This document shows positions 7,693 to 16,165 of a stretch of DNA of 64,000 bases, piece by piece. The notes under the pieces were generated by a model. That model had not been told where the DNA came from and did no database searches. It saw nothing but the letters and a program-made list of their open reading frames with translations. Both the position numbers and the translations under genes were made by a program. The stretch comes from Nonomuraea sp. NEAU-A123. GTDB lineage: Bacteria > Actinomycetota > Actinomycetes > Streptosporangiales > Streptosporangiaceae. Location: the NCBI RefSeq assembly GCF_018603905.1, contig NZ_JAHFZZ010000003.1:682001-746000 (forward strand), in the 5' to 3' direction. Every line of letters begins with the position of its first letter. Position 1 is the first letter of the stretch.

Positions 7693-8123
7693 AGCGGTCA
7701 CTGCTGGCCGAGGTGTCCGGGGTGGTCGAGGCGCCGCCCGAACGGGTGCGCGAGTCACTGGTCAAGAGCCTGATCCCCAACGGCGTGCCCAACGGCATGC
7801 CCGGTGGAGTGTCGGGCGGAGTGCCGGGCGAGGGTCGGTTCACCGTCGAGGACTGGCCGGGCCACACCTTGACTGTCGAGGTCACCGACCGCTCGATCGC
7901 CTACCAGGGCGGCTGGTGGTATCGGGGCGAATGGTCGCACTCGGGGCACCCGCAGGGCACGCTCGTCGTCCACCAGGTCTACAACGTCGCCAAGCGGCTG
8001 CGCTGGGCCGTACCGCTGGCGAACCGGTTCTTCATCGGCTTCGACGAGGCCACTCGCGAGGGGTTCGCCAAGGGGCTTGCCCGGATAGGAGAGGACTTGG
8101 GGTGCTCCGTGCGCCTCGCTTAG
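7689..8123 (+). CDS. SRPBCC-like small protein with tetrapeptide repeat
   Basis: A 144-residue protein translationally coupled to the SnoaL-like gene. The opening beta strand (EVSGVVEAPPERVRESLV) and the closing long helix (ANRFFIGFDEATREGFAKGL) are typical of START/SRPBCC lipid-binding folds, although the middle is divergent, so the assignment is tentative. Residues ~31-46 are four NGVP/GGVP-type units that interrupt the domain. It probably binds a hydrophobic ligand together with its neighbour. Confidence 0.6.
   Translation: MKRSLLAEVSGVVEAPPERVRESLVKSLIPNGVPNGMPGGVSGGVPGEGRFTVEDWPGHTLTVEVTDRSIAYQGGWWYRGEWSHSGHPQGTLVVHQVYNVAKRLRWAVPLANRFFIGFDEATREGFAKGLARIGEDLGCSVRLA
7779..7826 (+). repeat. 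In-frame 12-bp repeat (NGVP/NGMP/GGVS/GGVP)
   Basis: Four imperfect 12-bp units inside the SRPBCC-like gene keep the reading frame and add a glycine-rich loop. Confidence 0.75.
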
Positions 8124-8133
8124 GCTGCCGGCC

Positions 8134-9099
8134 ATGAGTCTGGAATGGGCGCCCATGGACGAGGACGACGCCGAGCCGCTCGCCGAGCTGGCCGCCGCGA
8201 TCGAGGCTGAGGATCGGACCGGAGAGCACTTCAGCCTCGAAGACGTCGTCGGACACCTGGCGAACCCGATGCTCGACCTGGCCGAGGGCACGCTCACGGC
8301 CAGGGACGGGCAGCGGCTGATCGCCTACGGCTACCTGCCGGTCAAGCAGGTACGCGACGGCGTGCACGCGATGTTCCTCCGCGCCGGCGTCCACCCCGCC
8401 TTCCGTGGGCGGGGACATGGTGGGCGGGTTCTCGACTGGGCGATCGAGGCGGCGCCGAAGCTGCATGAGCGGGCCTTCCCCGGCAAGGGGCTGGAACTTC
8501 AGACCGGAGTCCCGCAGGCGAACACCGCGGCGGCGGCGCTGCTCGAACGCAAGGGGTTCGCCGCCACGCGCTGGTTCTCCCAGATGCACCGCGACCTGTC
8601 GGGGGAGCCGCCCCAGGTGCGGGTGCCCGACGGAATCGACTTCGTCACGTACACGCCGGAATTCGAGGAGGGCGCCCGGCGGGTGCGCAACGAGTCGTTC
8701 CGCGACCACTGGGGCAGCGCACCGCACACCGCGGAGAGCTGGCGGCACAACATCACCGGCAGCCACGGCTTCCAGCCCGAATCGTCCTTCGTGGCCCGCG
8801 CGGGGGACGAGGCGGTCGCCATCGTGATGACTCATCACCACGAGGCGGCCACGGCCGCGACCGGCGTGCGTACGGCCTGGATCGACATCATCGGCACGCT
8901 GCGGGAGTGGCGCGGCAAGGGAGTGGCGGCCGGCCTGATCGCGCACGCGCTCGCCGCGTTCAAGGAGCAGGGGTACGACCGGGCGGGCCTGAGCGTCGAC
9001 GCCGACAACCCCACGGGAGCTGTCGGCGTCTACACCCGCGCCGGGTTCGAGGTCTACCAGCGCGCTACGGCGTACTCGCTGACGATCACGCCAGCGTGA
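8134..9099 (+). CDS. Tandem-GNAT N-acetyltransferase
   Basis: A 321-residue protein with two GNAT folds, arranged as in mycothiol synthase MshD. The first acetyl-CoA loop is [15 protein letters not shown] (~88-102). The second is [17 protein letters not shown] followed by [18 protein letters not shown]. The overall divergence from MshD means the substrate should not be assumed. The ATG at 8134 is 10 bases after the preceding stop, so it may extend the padR-downstream operon. Its 3' end overlaps the convergent Rieske gene by 14 bases. Confidence 0.88.
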   Translation: MSLEWAPMDEDDAEPLAELAAAIEAEDRTGEHFSLEDVVGHLANPMLDLAEGTLTARDGQRLIAYGYLPVKQVRDGVHAMFLRAGVHPAFRGRGHGGRVLDWAIEAAPKLHERAFPGKGLELQTGVPQANTAAAALLERKGFAATRWFSQMHRDLSGEPPQVRVPDGIDFVTYTPEFEEGARRVRNESFRDHWGSAPHTAESWRHNITGSHGFQPESSFVARAGDEAVAIVMTHHHEAATAATGVRTAWIDIIGTLREWRGKGVAAGLIAHALAAFKEQGYDRAGLSVDADNPTGAVGVYTRAGFEVYQRATAYSLTITPA

Positions 9100-9472
9100 T
9101 CTTGCCCTTCACCAGCTTGATCTTCTTGGGGGCGAGCGCACGCTTGGCCGGACCATGGACCACCTTGCCCGTGGTGGCGCTGAACTGGCTGCCGTGACAC
9201 GGGCAATGGATCTTCCCGCCACTGACGCTGGCCACGGTGCAACCCTGGTGCGTGCAGATGGCGCTAAAGCACTTGAAGACGCCCTTCTTTGGGTGGGTGA
9301 TCACGTACTTGCCCTTAACGATCTTTCCCTTGCCGACCGGGATGCTCTTGGCGCTGGCCAGAACCGGACCGGCGGCCTCCTCTTCCGCCTCGGCCGGTTG
9401 TGCGAACAGGAAAACGACTCCTGCTGCGCCCGCGGCGCCACCTCGGGTGATCAGTGCACGACGTGTGAGCAT
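9086..9472 (-). CDS. Rieske [2Fe-2S] protein with twin-arginine leader
   Basis: A 128-residue small Rieske protein. Cluster ligands are in CTHQGC and CPCHGSQF, the two canonical boxes. The N-terminus [12 protein letters not shown] plus a hydrophobic stretch and AEA resembles a Tat signal, so the cofactor-loaded protein would be exported. The ATG at 9472 is preceded by GAAGGAGG at proper spacing; the TTG at 9487 is rejected because it lies in that ribosome site. It is a stand-alone Rieske protein, not QcrA, since the bc1-type transmembrane region is absent. The electron partner is unknown. Confidence 0.9.
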   Translation of the reverse strand: MLTRRALITRGGAAGAAGVVFLFAQPAEAEEEAAGPVLASAKSIPVGKGKIVKGKYVITHPKKGVFKCFSAICTHQGCTVASVSGGKIHCPCHGSQFSATTGKVVHGPAKRALAPKKIKLVKGKITLA

Positions 9473-9510
9473 GATTGCCTCCTTCAACTATCCACACGGC
9501 TGAGAAGTGG

Positions 9511-11145
9511 CTAGTGGTTCAGGGGAAATCTTGCGATAAATCCGCCCTCTTCGGCGACGAGTGTGCCGCCGTGCAGCGACGCGATGTCCCGCGCGATCGG
9601 TAACCCGAGTCCGGCGCCGCCCACATCCCTGGCCCGCGCCTCGTCCAGCCTGGTGAAGCGGTCGAACACCGCCTCCCGCTGCCCCTCCGGGATCCCCGGC
9701 CCGTCGTCGAGCACGCGGAGCACGGCCTGGCCGTCCTCCTCGTGCACCCGCACCCGTACGACGGTCGCGGCGTGCCGTACCGCGTTGTCGACCAAGTTGG
9801 TCACCAGGCGGGCCAGGTGCGCGCGCGACCCCTGGAAGACCACGTCGGGCTCGACGTCCAGCTCCATCCGCAGTTCCGGCCGCCGCTTGATGCGCAGCGA
9901 CTCCTCCGCCGCGACCTGGCCGAGATCGAGGTCGCCCGTACGCAGCGGCTCACCCGCGTCGAGCTTGGCCAGCAGGAGCAGGTCGGCCGCCAGCGACTGG
10001 AGACGGTTCACGTCGGCGAGCGCCTCGGCGGTCAGTTCGCTAGGTTCGGCCAGCTCCAGCCGGGCCCGCAGCGTGGCGATCGGGCTGCGCAGCTCGTGCG
10101 CCGCGTCGGCGACGAACCGCTTGTGCGTCTCGACGGCCGTCTCCAGCCGGTCGAGCGTGCCGTTCACGGTGGTCGCCAGGGCGGCGATCTCGTCGCCCGA
10201 ACGGGGTACGGGCACCCGCTGGTGCAGGTCGCGGGCCGTGATGTCGGCCACCTTGGTCCTGATGGCCGCGACCGGGGCGAGCGCGCGGCCGACCGAGAAC
10301 CAGGTCATGCCCGCCACCACGAGCAGCAGCGCGGGCACGCCGGGCAGGAGGGCGCCGTTGAGCGTCGCCAGCGCCTGGTCGGCACTGGCGAGCGAAGCCC
10401 TGGCCCAGAGCATCCCCGACCCGCTGGACGTCGACACGGGCATGCCCGCGACGGCGAATTCGCCGCCCTGCGCCCAGCTCTCCACCGGCAGCGCCTGCTC
10501 GGCGGTGACCACGACGTCCAGATCGGCCATCCGCACCGCAACACCCGACTCGGCCGTCCGCCCGGTCAGCATGTCGCTGTAGCTGCGGACCTTGCCGGTC
10601 GTGGGGGGTTCGCCGCAGGTGTCTTGGCCGGTCGTGAGGGCTTCGCTGGGTGTGCGGTCTGGGCTGGTCGCGGTGGCTTCGCTGGGCGCATGGACTGGGC
10701 TGGTCGTGGCGGGTTCGCTGCACATGCGGACCAGGTCGGTCGTGGCCGGTTCGGCGGGCGTGCTGACCCCGCTGGTCGTGGCCGGTTCGCCGAACGTGCG
10801 CACCTGGCCGGTCACGGCCTGGTGGGGTTCGACGCTCAGTGCGATGGTCTGCGCGTACGGCGCCGCGGCCACGACCTTCCTGGCCGCCTCCTCGTCCGCG
10901 CTGGTCAGCAGACTGCCCCGCAACGCCACCACAAGCACGACGGCGGCCAGCCCCAGCGCCACGGCCACCACCAGCGTCGCCGCCGCGGTCGCGCGCAGCC
11001 GCACGGACGCCAGCCCCATCGGCAGCCGTCCCGCGAGCCGCTCAGCGACCCATCCCGTCAGACGCCTCCACCGAAAAGCCACGCGATCCCGTCCTAAAGC
11101 CAGTCGGGCCCGGCCCGCGGCCAGGTGAGCGCGCCACGTGGTCAT
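9511..11145 (-). CDS. OmpR-partner sensor histidine kinase with repeat-rich sensor loop
   Basis: A ~544-residue kinase. A membrane helix at ~50-70, an extracytoplasmic loop, a second helix (ALLPGVPALLLVVAGMTWF), HAMP, HisKA with FVADAAHELRSPIATLRARL, then the HATPase N-box (LVTNLVDNAVRHA), DDGPGIP and GAGLGLPIARDI. The ATG at 11145 overlaps the regulator's stop (ATGA). The extracytoplasmic loop contains about seven 12-residue units rich in E-P-A-T-T. The operon with the regulator faces a small secreted protein gene, which may be the main target. Confidence 0.93.
   Translation of the reverse strand: MTTWRAHLAAGRARLALGRDRVAFRWRRLTGWVAERLAGRLPMGLASVRLRATAAATLVVAVALGLAAVVLVVALRGSLLTSADEEAARKVVAAAPYAQTIALSVEPHQAVTGQVRTFGEPATTSGVSTPAEPATTDLVRMCSEPATTSPVHAPSEATATSPDRTPSEALTTGQDTCGEPPTTGKVRSYSDMLTGRTAESGVAVRMADLDVVVTAEQALPVESWAQGGEFAVAGMPVSTSSGSGMLWARASLASADQALATLNGALLPGVPALLLVVAGMTWFSVGRALAPVAAIRTKVADITARDLHQRVPVPRSGDEIAALATTVNGTLDRLETAVETHKRFVADAAHELRSPIATLRARLELAEPSELTAEALADVNRLQSLAADLLLLAKLDAGEPLRTGDLDLGQVAAEESLRIKRRPELRMELDVEPDVVFQGSRAHLARLVTNLVDNAVRHAATVVRVRVHEEDGQAVLRVLDDGPGIPEGQREAVFDRFTRLDEARARDVGGAGLGLPIARDIASLHGGTLVAEEGGFIARFPLNH
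10577..10819 (-). repeat. In-frame 36-bp minisatellite in the kinase sensor loop
   Basis: About seven units, mostly 36 bp (one 33 bp), encode degenerate E-P-A-T-T-x-x-V-x-x-x-S dodecapeptides. Unit boundaries on the plus strand are marked by GGTTCG/GCTTCG. The array makes up most of the predicted extracytoplasmic loop. Confidence 0.88.
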
Positions 11146-11837
11146 GCCGCCTCCAACCGGTACCCAGCGCCACGCACCGTCACCAAGGTCGTCCTCCCGA
11201 ACGGTTGGTCGATCTTCCGGCGCAGCGCGCTGATGTACACCTCCACGATGTTCGGATCGCCGTCGTAGGCGAAGTCCCAAGCCTGTGCCAGCAGCTCACT
11301 CTTGGACACCACCTCACCGGCCCGCCGCGCCAGCCCATGAAGCACCGCGAACTCCTTCGGCGTCAGCGCGATCTGCACCTCCCCCCGGCGGCACCGCAAC
11401 CCGGCCGGATCGACGACCAGGTCGCCGACCGTGATCGTCACCGGCCGCTCGTGCCCGCCCCTCCGTACCAGCGCGCGCAGCCTGGCCAGCAGCACCACGT
11501 ACGAGAACGGCTTGGCGAGGTAGTCGTCCGCGCCCGTGTCGAGCGCCTCGGCCTCGTCGTAGATGCCGTCCTTGGCGGTGAGCATCATGATCGGTGTCCA
11601 GTTGCCCGCCTCGCGCAACCGGGAGCACACCGTGTAGCCGTTCAGCCTGGGCAGCATCACGTCGAGCACGATCACGTCGTACACGTTCTCCGAGGCCATC
11701 CAGAGCCCGTCGCGCCCGTCATAGGCCACGTCGACGGCGAACCCCTCGCCGGCCAGGCCGCCCTTGACCAAATCGGCCAGCCGCTGCTCGTCCTCCACCA
11801 ATAGCACTCGCACACCGGCCAGAGTGCCGCACTTCAC
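11142..11837 (-). CDS. OmpR/PhoB-family response regulator
   Basis: Receiver domain (VRVLLVEDEQRLADLV, phospho-Asp in VIVLDVMLP, Lys in LAKPFS) followed by a winged-helix DNA-binding domain (LTPKEFAVLHGLARR, NIVEVYISALRRKID, TVRGAGYRL). The annotated start at 11837 gives eight residues before the receiver. The GTG at 11813 is an equally good start and neither has a strong ribosome site, so a leaderless mRNA is possible. It is the first gene of the operon with the kinase, and an array of CTTCAGG boxes lies in the divergent intergenic region. Confidence 0.92.
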   Translation of the reverse strand: MKCGTLAGVRVLLVEDEQRLADLVKGGLAGEGFAVDVAYDGRDGLWMASENVYDVIVLDVMLPRLNGYTVCSRLREAGNWTPIMMLTAKDGIYDEAEALDTGADDYLAKPFSYVVLLARLRALVRRGGHERPVTITVGDLVVDPAGLRCRRGEVQIALTPKEFAVLHGLARRAGEVVSKSELLAQAWDFAYDGDPNIVEVYISALRRKIDQPFGRTTLVTVRGAGYRLEAA

Positions 11838-11847
11838 CTAAAGCCAA

Positions 11848-11886
11848 CCTGAAGATCGTTTCGGCTGTCTTCAGGATCACTTCAGG
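11848..11886. promoter_or_regulatory. CTTCAGG direct-repeat operator between regulator and secreted protein
   Basis: CTTCAGG occurs at 11869-11875 and 11880-11886, exactly 11 bp apart (one helical turn, the usual spacing of OmpR-family half-sites). An inverted copy, CCTGAAG, lies at 11848-11854. It is placed between the divergent regulator and the small secreted-protein gene, suggesting autoregulation and control of both. Confidence 0.7.
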
Positions 11887-11936
11887 TACGGCGGGTCAGG
11901 CTCGGGGCGTCCGATCGTTTCCAGCAAGGAGATTCC

Positions 11937-12380
11937 ATGTTCAAGCGACGTCTCGCGGTACTCGGTGCGGTGGGCGTGCTCGTGCTCACGGCCCTGGGCG
12001 GATCCGCGATGGCCGACGAGGTCCCGTCGACGGCCCCGGGTGCCAAGGTGACGTGCACGACGAGCGACGGCAAATCCATCGCGTTCGCGCGGGCGGACGC
12101 CGTGGGAGTGCCCGGTGAGGTGTCGAAGGCAGAGGCGCCTGAGGGGATCGCGGTCACCCGTACCGAAGACGGCCAGGTCGAGATCAAGGAGGTCCCGGAG
12201 GGGGAGGTCTTGGAGGCGGTCCCGGCCATGCCCGCCACCCCTGTCGAGGGTGAGGGGTTCACCACCAGCGGTGGCGAGCCGACCGCCGCTGTGAAGCTGG
12301 AGAGGGGCACCGCCCAGAAGGCGGAGGACGGCAGCGCCCCGCTCGAGGCGATCACCATCAAGTGTGAGTCGTCGAAGTAA
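11937..12380 (+). CDS. Small secreted protein, unknown function
   Basis: A 147-residue protein. A clear Sec signal peptide (MFKRRLAVLGAVGVLVLTAL, cleavage near AMA-DE) precedes an acidic mature region with two cysteines, one near each end (VTCTTSDGKS and IKCESSK), which could form a disulfide. AAGGAG lies upstream of the ATG. No family is recognised. The divergent two-component system with shared operator suggests it is induced by that system, perhaps as a cell-envelope stress protein. Confidence 0.75.
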   Translation: MFKRRLAVLGAVGVLVLTALGGSAMADEVPSTAPGAKVTCTTSDGKSIAFARADAVGVPGEVSKAEAPEGIAVTRTEDGQVEIKEVPEGEVLEAVPAMPATPVEGEGFTTSGGEPTAAVKLERGTAQKAEDGSAPLEAITIKCESSK

Positions 12381-12428
12381 GTGAGGTCGCGCCCGCCGTA
12401 GCACCGGGGGTGTACGGCGGGCGCACGC

Positions 12429-13505
12429 TCATTCGGGGAACGACGGGTGCGGCCCCAGAGCCCAGTACTCGAACAGGCCGTGTCCCACCAGCCCGTCGTA
12501 CTCGAAACGACCCACGGCGTCGACCATCCCCCACATCTTGGCCGCGTCGTCAGGCAGCGTGTACGTGACGCCCTGCACGACCGGCCCGGCACCCTGATAC
12601 ATCCCGTGCTTCCAGTCCGGCTCCAGGCCGTAACCGGTGCCGACCATGAGGTGGACCGGCAGCACGGGCGTGCAGCGCACGTCGAAGGCCTTGCCGCCCG
12701 GCGGTGAGAACGTGATCGTGGCCTCGACGACGTCACGGGTGCCGGGGGCGTAGACGGGGTGGTACTCGGGTCGGCCCAGGTACTCCTCCTCGCGCCCGTC
12801 GGACCAGACCCGGGTGGCCTCCTCCAGCACCCGGCGGCCCTTCTCGTCCTCCTGGACGATGCAGAGGATCGCATGGTCGTCGAACCTCATGGGCGCGTAC
12901 AGCCAGTAGAAGGTGCCCGCGTTCTTCGTCTGGATGCCCGGCGGCTCGGGCTCGCCGACGGGCCTGATACCCCAGGAACGGTCGCGGGCGCCCTGCCACC
13001 GATCCGGGGTGACCGGTATGTCCACGTCGTCGATGCGGATGTGGCCGGACCAGAGCCCGGTCTGCGCCAGCCGGATGGAGTCGAAGATGACCCGCTCCTG
13101 CCAGCGGACGAAGTGCCGTGGCTCGAGCGTCGCCGGGATCGTGCCCTCCCAGGTGAGGTCGAAGGAGAGGCCATGCTCATTGGGCTCCAGGATGATCTGG
13201 AGCCGTTTGAGCCCTTCGATGACCTTCACCTGGAACGGGCCGATCTCGGTGTTCATCCGGTCGGCGCCGAGCTCGCGCGAGGCCCGGACGACGCGGTGCA
13301 GGTTCCCGTAGCGGACGCAGGCGAAGGCGTCGGTGACGCCCAGGTTCGGGTACTGGCCGGCGCCGACGAGCAGCATGAGCTCGTCGGTGCCCGCGTGGCA
13401 GTTGAAGTAGTAGCGGTCGTAGAAATTGCGGTCGGAGGTCGCCACGTGCCGCATGACCTGGGCCGCCTGGTGGATGGGGTAGTCGTCGAGCGGGGACAGC
13501 GCCAT
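12429..13505 (-). CDS. Conserved hypothetical protein, ~360 residues
   Basis: A cytoplasmic protein without signal or membrane segments, beta-rich and acidic. It is full of aromatic-Asp/Arg patterns (NFYDRYYFNCH, GTFYWLYAPMRFDD, and WQGARDRSWGIRPV). It resembles the two-half, lipocalin/AttH-like conserved proteins that actinomycetes often carry near lipid and steroid degradation genes, but I cannot name the family confidently. The ATG at 13505 is the natural start. A near-perfect TetR-type palindrome sits just upstream, so expression is probably repressed until a lipid-like signal appears. Confidence 0.7.
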   Translation of the reverse strand: MALSPLDDYPIHQAAQVMRHVATSDRNFYDRYYFNCHAGTDELMLLVGAGQYPNLGVTDAFACVRYGNLHRVVRASRELGADRMNTEIGPFQVKVIEGLKRLQIILEPNEHGLSFDLTWEGTIPATLEPRHFVRWQERVIFDSIRLAQTGLWSGHIRIDDVDIPVTPDRWQGARDRSWGIRPVGEPEPPGIQTKNAGTFYWLYAPMRFDDHAILCIVQEDEKGRRVLEEATRVWSDGREEEYLGRPEYHPVYAPGTRDVVEATITFSPPGGKAFDVRCTPVLPVHLMVGTGYGLEPDWKHGMYQGAGPVVQGVTYTLPDDAAKMWGMVDAVGRFEYDGLVGHGLFEYWALGPHPSFPE

Positions 13506-13517
13506 GCCGCTCGTTGT

Positions 13518-13531
13518 AGCAAGCGCTTGGT
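13518..13531. promoter_or_regulatory. TetR-type palindromic operator (KstR2-like)
   Basis: AGCAAGCGCTTGGT, 13 bp ahead of the hypothetical gene, fits the A-n-CAAG-nn-CTTG-n-T pattern known for mycobacterial KstR2 when read on the minus strand. Related TetR-family sites have similar cores, so the regulator is not identified. No tetR gene is adjacent. Confidence 0.55.
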
Positions 13532-13563
13532 ATAGGCGTCAACAGGGAAACGCACCCGAACGT

Positions 13564-13605
13564 GAAGGTGCGCCCCCCGCTCGATCGAGCGGGGGGCGCA
13601 CCTTC
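13564..13605 (-). terminator. Strong intrinsic hairpin, 21-bp perfect stem
   Basis: A perfect 42-bp palindrome with essentially no loop lies 8 bases downstream of the stop at 13613. It ends the minus-strand membrane-protein gene and insulates the next gene. Confidence 0.85.
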
Positions 13606-13612
13606 GTGCAGA

Positions 13613-14113
13613 TCATGACATCTTGCGCGATGTCTCGTCTGCCGTGTCGGTCACCGTGGACGCCATCCCTTCGGTGGTGCCCGCGGTCTTGTCCGCCGTG
13701 TCGCTGGCCCAGCGCGACGCGTCCGAGGCCGAGTCCTTCATGTGCTCGGTCCACTGCTGGGCGTTACGCCGGTAGAACAGATAACCGATCGTGCCCACAG
13801 CGAGACCCGTCATCAGGATCATGACCGGCCACTGCCGCGACCTGCGCGGTGTGGGGTCGATCTTGTCGGCCGCGGTGACCAGCATGGCGCTGACCTTGGG
13901 GGCGAGCTGATCCTCGACCCGATGCGCGGCCTCCTCGAGCCTCGGTGCCGCCCAGTAGCGGGCGTCTTCGATGCGATGGGCGGCGACCACCTTGGCCTGA
14001 TCCGCCATCGGTGCCATTTGCCGGCCGGTTCGTACGGCCCGGGCCTTCATACGGCCCATCCACGTGTCTGGGACTACGATGACCACGCGGCGATTTCTGA
14101 GTGTCAGGGACAC
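13613..14113 (-). CDS. Single-pass membrane protein, DUF-type, unknown function
   Basis: A 166-residue protein. Its N-terminal half is basic and helical (RTGRQMAPMADQAKVVAAHR), with one transmembrane helix at about 97-113 (MILMTGLAVGTIGYLFY) and an alanine/threonine/aspartate-rich helical tail. The shape resembles YtxH/ElaB-type membrane-anchored proteins, without specific homology that I recognise. The GTG at 14113 follows GGGGAGG. In actinomycetes such a gene commonly stands divergent to the cyclophilin gene, as here. Confidence 0.8.
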   Translation of the reverse strand: MSLTLRNRRVVIVVPDTWMGRMKARAVRTGRQMAPMADQAKVVAAHRIEDARYWAAPRLEEAAHRVEDQLAPKVSAMLVTAADKIDPTPRRSRQWPVMILMTGLAVGTIGYLFYRRNAQQWTEHMKDSASDASRWASDTADKTAGTTEGMASTVTDTADETSRKMS

Positions 14114-14272
14114 AACAACCTCCCCTGTCTTGATGAGGCCCCGAGCCTGACCTGCCCGTAGCGGGGCGGCTCAATCATGGCCGTCCATGGCAGGATGGCT
14201 CCCGAGGCCTTACGGCCGTCGTCATCAAATCAACACAAAACCAACCTTGTGCATAGAGGGGGCTACTGTCTC

Positions 14273-14806
14273 GTGGCCGAGAAACTGATCGCAAACCTGC
14301 AGACAAATCGTGGAAATATCAAGATAGAGCTCTTCCCCAACAAGGCTCCCAAGACGGTCCGCAACTTCGTCGAGCTCGCCGAAGGCGGCCGTGAGTGGAC
14401 CCATCCGGGCACCGGCGAGAGGAGCACCGGCCGCTACTATGACGGCACGATCTTCCACCGGGTGATCCCAGGCTTCATGATCCAGGGTGGTGACCCGCTG
14501 GGCGAGGGCATCGGCGGCCCGGGCTACGACTTCGACGACGAGATCTACCCGGATCTCTACTTCAACCGCCCTTACCTGCTGGCCATGGCCAACGCCGGCA
14601 TCCGGTTCGGCAAGGGCACCAACGGGTCGCAGTTCTTCGTCACGGTCGTGCCCACGCCGCATCTCAACGGCAAGCACACCATCTTCGGCGAGGTGATCGA
14701 GGGCCAGGACGTCGTCGACGCGATCGCCAAGACGCCGACCCAGCGCGACAAGCCGATCGACGAGGTGGTCCTGGAGTCGGTCACGATCGACCGCGTCCAG
14801 GGTTGA
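14273..14806 (+). CDS. Cyclophilin-type peptidyl-prolyl isomerase
   Basis: A 177-residue cyclophilin that isomerises X-Pro bonds in the cytoplasm. The start is the GTG at 14273, giving the standard VAEKLIANLQTNRGNIKIEL beginning. Active-site residues are visible: FHRVIPGFMIQGGDP (Arg, Phe and Gln), GTNGSQFFVT, and the HLNGKHTIFGEV loop. A purine-rich stretch (GAGGGGG) lies ~10 bases before the start. The gene leads the rhomboid/crgA side of the chromosome-origin housekeeping block. Confidence 0.95.
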   Translation: MAEKLIANLQTNRGNIKIELFPNKAPKTVRNFVELAEGGREWTHPGTGERSTGRYYDGTIFHRVIPGFMIQGGDPLGEGIGGPGYDFDDEIYPDLYFNRPYLLAMANAGIRFGKGTNGSQFFVTVVPTPHLNGKHTIFGEVIEGQDVVDAIAKTPTQRDKPIDEVVLESVTIDRVQG

Positions 14807-14871
14807 CAGGGCGCACGGGGCGGGCTGTAGAGGCCAGCGCGGCAGCGTCGCGCAGGCCATAGGCTGCGGTC

Positions 14872-15744
14872 ATGACCAGCCAGCCGCCCAGCCCGCCCCC
14901 GCAGCCCGAGCAGCCCGCGGAGGCCGTGCCGACGTGCTACCGGCACCCGGATAAAGAGACCTGGGTCCGTTGCCAGCGCTGTGAGCGCCCCATCTGTCCC
15001 GACTGCATGCGCGACGCCGCCGTGGGCTTCCAGTGCCCCGAGTGCGTGGCCGAGGGCAATCGAGGGCTACGCCAGGCACGGTCGGCCTTCGGCGGCACCG
15101 TGGTCGCCACCCCATACGTGACGTATGTGCTCCTGGCCCTCAACGTGCTCGTCTTCGGCGCCCAATACCTGACGGGCAACGTGGTCACCGCCGAGCTGGC
15201 CATGCGGCCGTACGACGTCGCCGCGCAGGGTGAGTATTACCGGCTGCTCACCTCGGCGTTCGTACACGGCGGGGTCTTCCACATCCTGTTCAACTGCTGG
15301 GCGCTCTACGTCGTCGGCCCCTACCTGGAGCGGGCCTTCGGGCACACCCGCTACCTGGGCATCTACCTGGTCAGCGCGCTGGGCGGCTCGGTGCTCGGCT
15401 ACTGGCTCGACCCGCTCGACAACTTCACGGTGGGCGCGTCGGCGGCGATCTTCGGCCTGTTCGGCGCCATGTTCGTCGTGGGGCGCAGGCTGAACATGGA
15501 CGTACGCGGCATCGCCGTGCTGATCGTGATCAACCTAGTGATCACCTTCGTGGTCCCAGGCATCAGCTGGACCGGCCACATCGGTGGACTGATCACCGGA
15601 TCGGCCCTGGCCGGGGCCCTGGCCTACGCTCCCAAGAGCAACAGGACCCTCTGGCAGGTGCTGACGATCGTGGGAGCGCTGGCCATCCTCGTCGTGCTCG
15701 TGGCCGTCAGATCCTCGGCCCTCTTGAGCGGCGTCGCGGGCTGA
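14872..15744 (+). CDS. Rhomboid-family intramembrane serine protease with B-box-like zinc domain
   Basis: A 290-residue protein. An N-terminal zinc ribbon/B-box (residues ~20-65: CYRHPDKETWVRCQRC, CPDC and CPEC) is followed by six to seven membrane segments. The rhomboid catalytic Ser is in GASAAIFG (about residue 200), and the catalytic His in GHIGG of a later helix. HGGVFHILFN gives the HxxxN oxyanion motif. This zinc-plus-rhomboid fusion is the usual form in actinomycetes. The substrates are unknown. Confidence 0.93.
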   Translation: MTSQPPSPPPQPEQPAEAVPTCYRHPDKETWVRCQRCERPICPDCMRDAAVGFQCPECVAEGNRGLRQARSAFGGTVVATPYVTYVLLALNVLVFGAQYLTGNVVTAELAMRPYDVAAQGEYYRLLTSAFVHGGVFHILFNCWALYVVGPYLERAFGHTRYLGIYLVSALGGSVLGYWLDPLDNFTVGASAAIFGLFGAMFVVGRRLNMDVRGIAVLIVINLVITFVVPGISWTGHIGGLITGSALAGALAYAPKSNRTLWQVLTIVGALAILVVLVAVRSSALLSGVAG

Positions 15745-15777
15745 CTTCCCCAGGGTGTGGAAAAACTGTGGAAAAAA

Positions 15778-16023
15778 CTAACGCCAGCGGGTGGAAAGCA
15801 CCACCCCGAAGATGATGAAAACAAACCCGATCAGCAGATTCCAGTTGTGGAGATCGCCGATGAAGGGTGCGCCGGGAGCCACGTAGTAGATGGCTATCCA
15901 CAGGATGCCGATGATCCACGACACCACCATGGTGGGCGCCAGCCAGCGGGGGCTGACCGTGACCTGCTGGGACTTCTGCGGCGGCGTGTAAACCGCCTTC
16001 TTGCGAGCCTTGGACTTGGGCAC
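15778..16023 (-). CDS. crgA: Cell-division protein CrgA
   Basis: An 81-residue protein. A basic N-terminus beginning PKSKARKKAVYTPP is followed by two transmembrane helices (MVVSWIIGILWIAIYYVA and NLLIGFVFIIFGVVL). This is the characteristic CrgA layout. The GTG at 16023 with AGGAG six bases upstream is chosen; the longer frame upstream has no family match. CrgA regulates FtsZ-ring assembly and recruits PBPs, and sits beside the sortase/pabA genes in actinomycetes. Confidence 0.93.
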   Translation of the reverse strand: MPKSKARKKAVYTPPQKSQQVTVSPRWLAPTMVVSWIIGILWIAIYYVAPGAPFIGDLHNWNLLIGFVFIIFGVVLSTRWR

Positions 16024-16165
16024 TGGAAACTCCTGCTGGGCGCCTGGGCATCCGGATTGTCCGCAGGCTATTCGTTGAGCGTAGTTGAAGCGTGCCCAGG
16101 ATAGTCGCCACGCGCACGAGATGGCGATCCCCGGCCGTCGGTTGGGGCGCGCATACGCTGAGTGA

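Noticed and set aside
8134..9099. Mycothiol synthase mshD
   Set aside because: It has the tandem GNAT layout but lacks clear specific MshD sequence identity, so no gene symbol is given.
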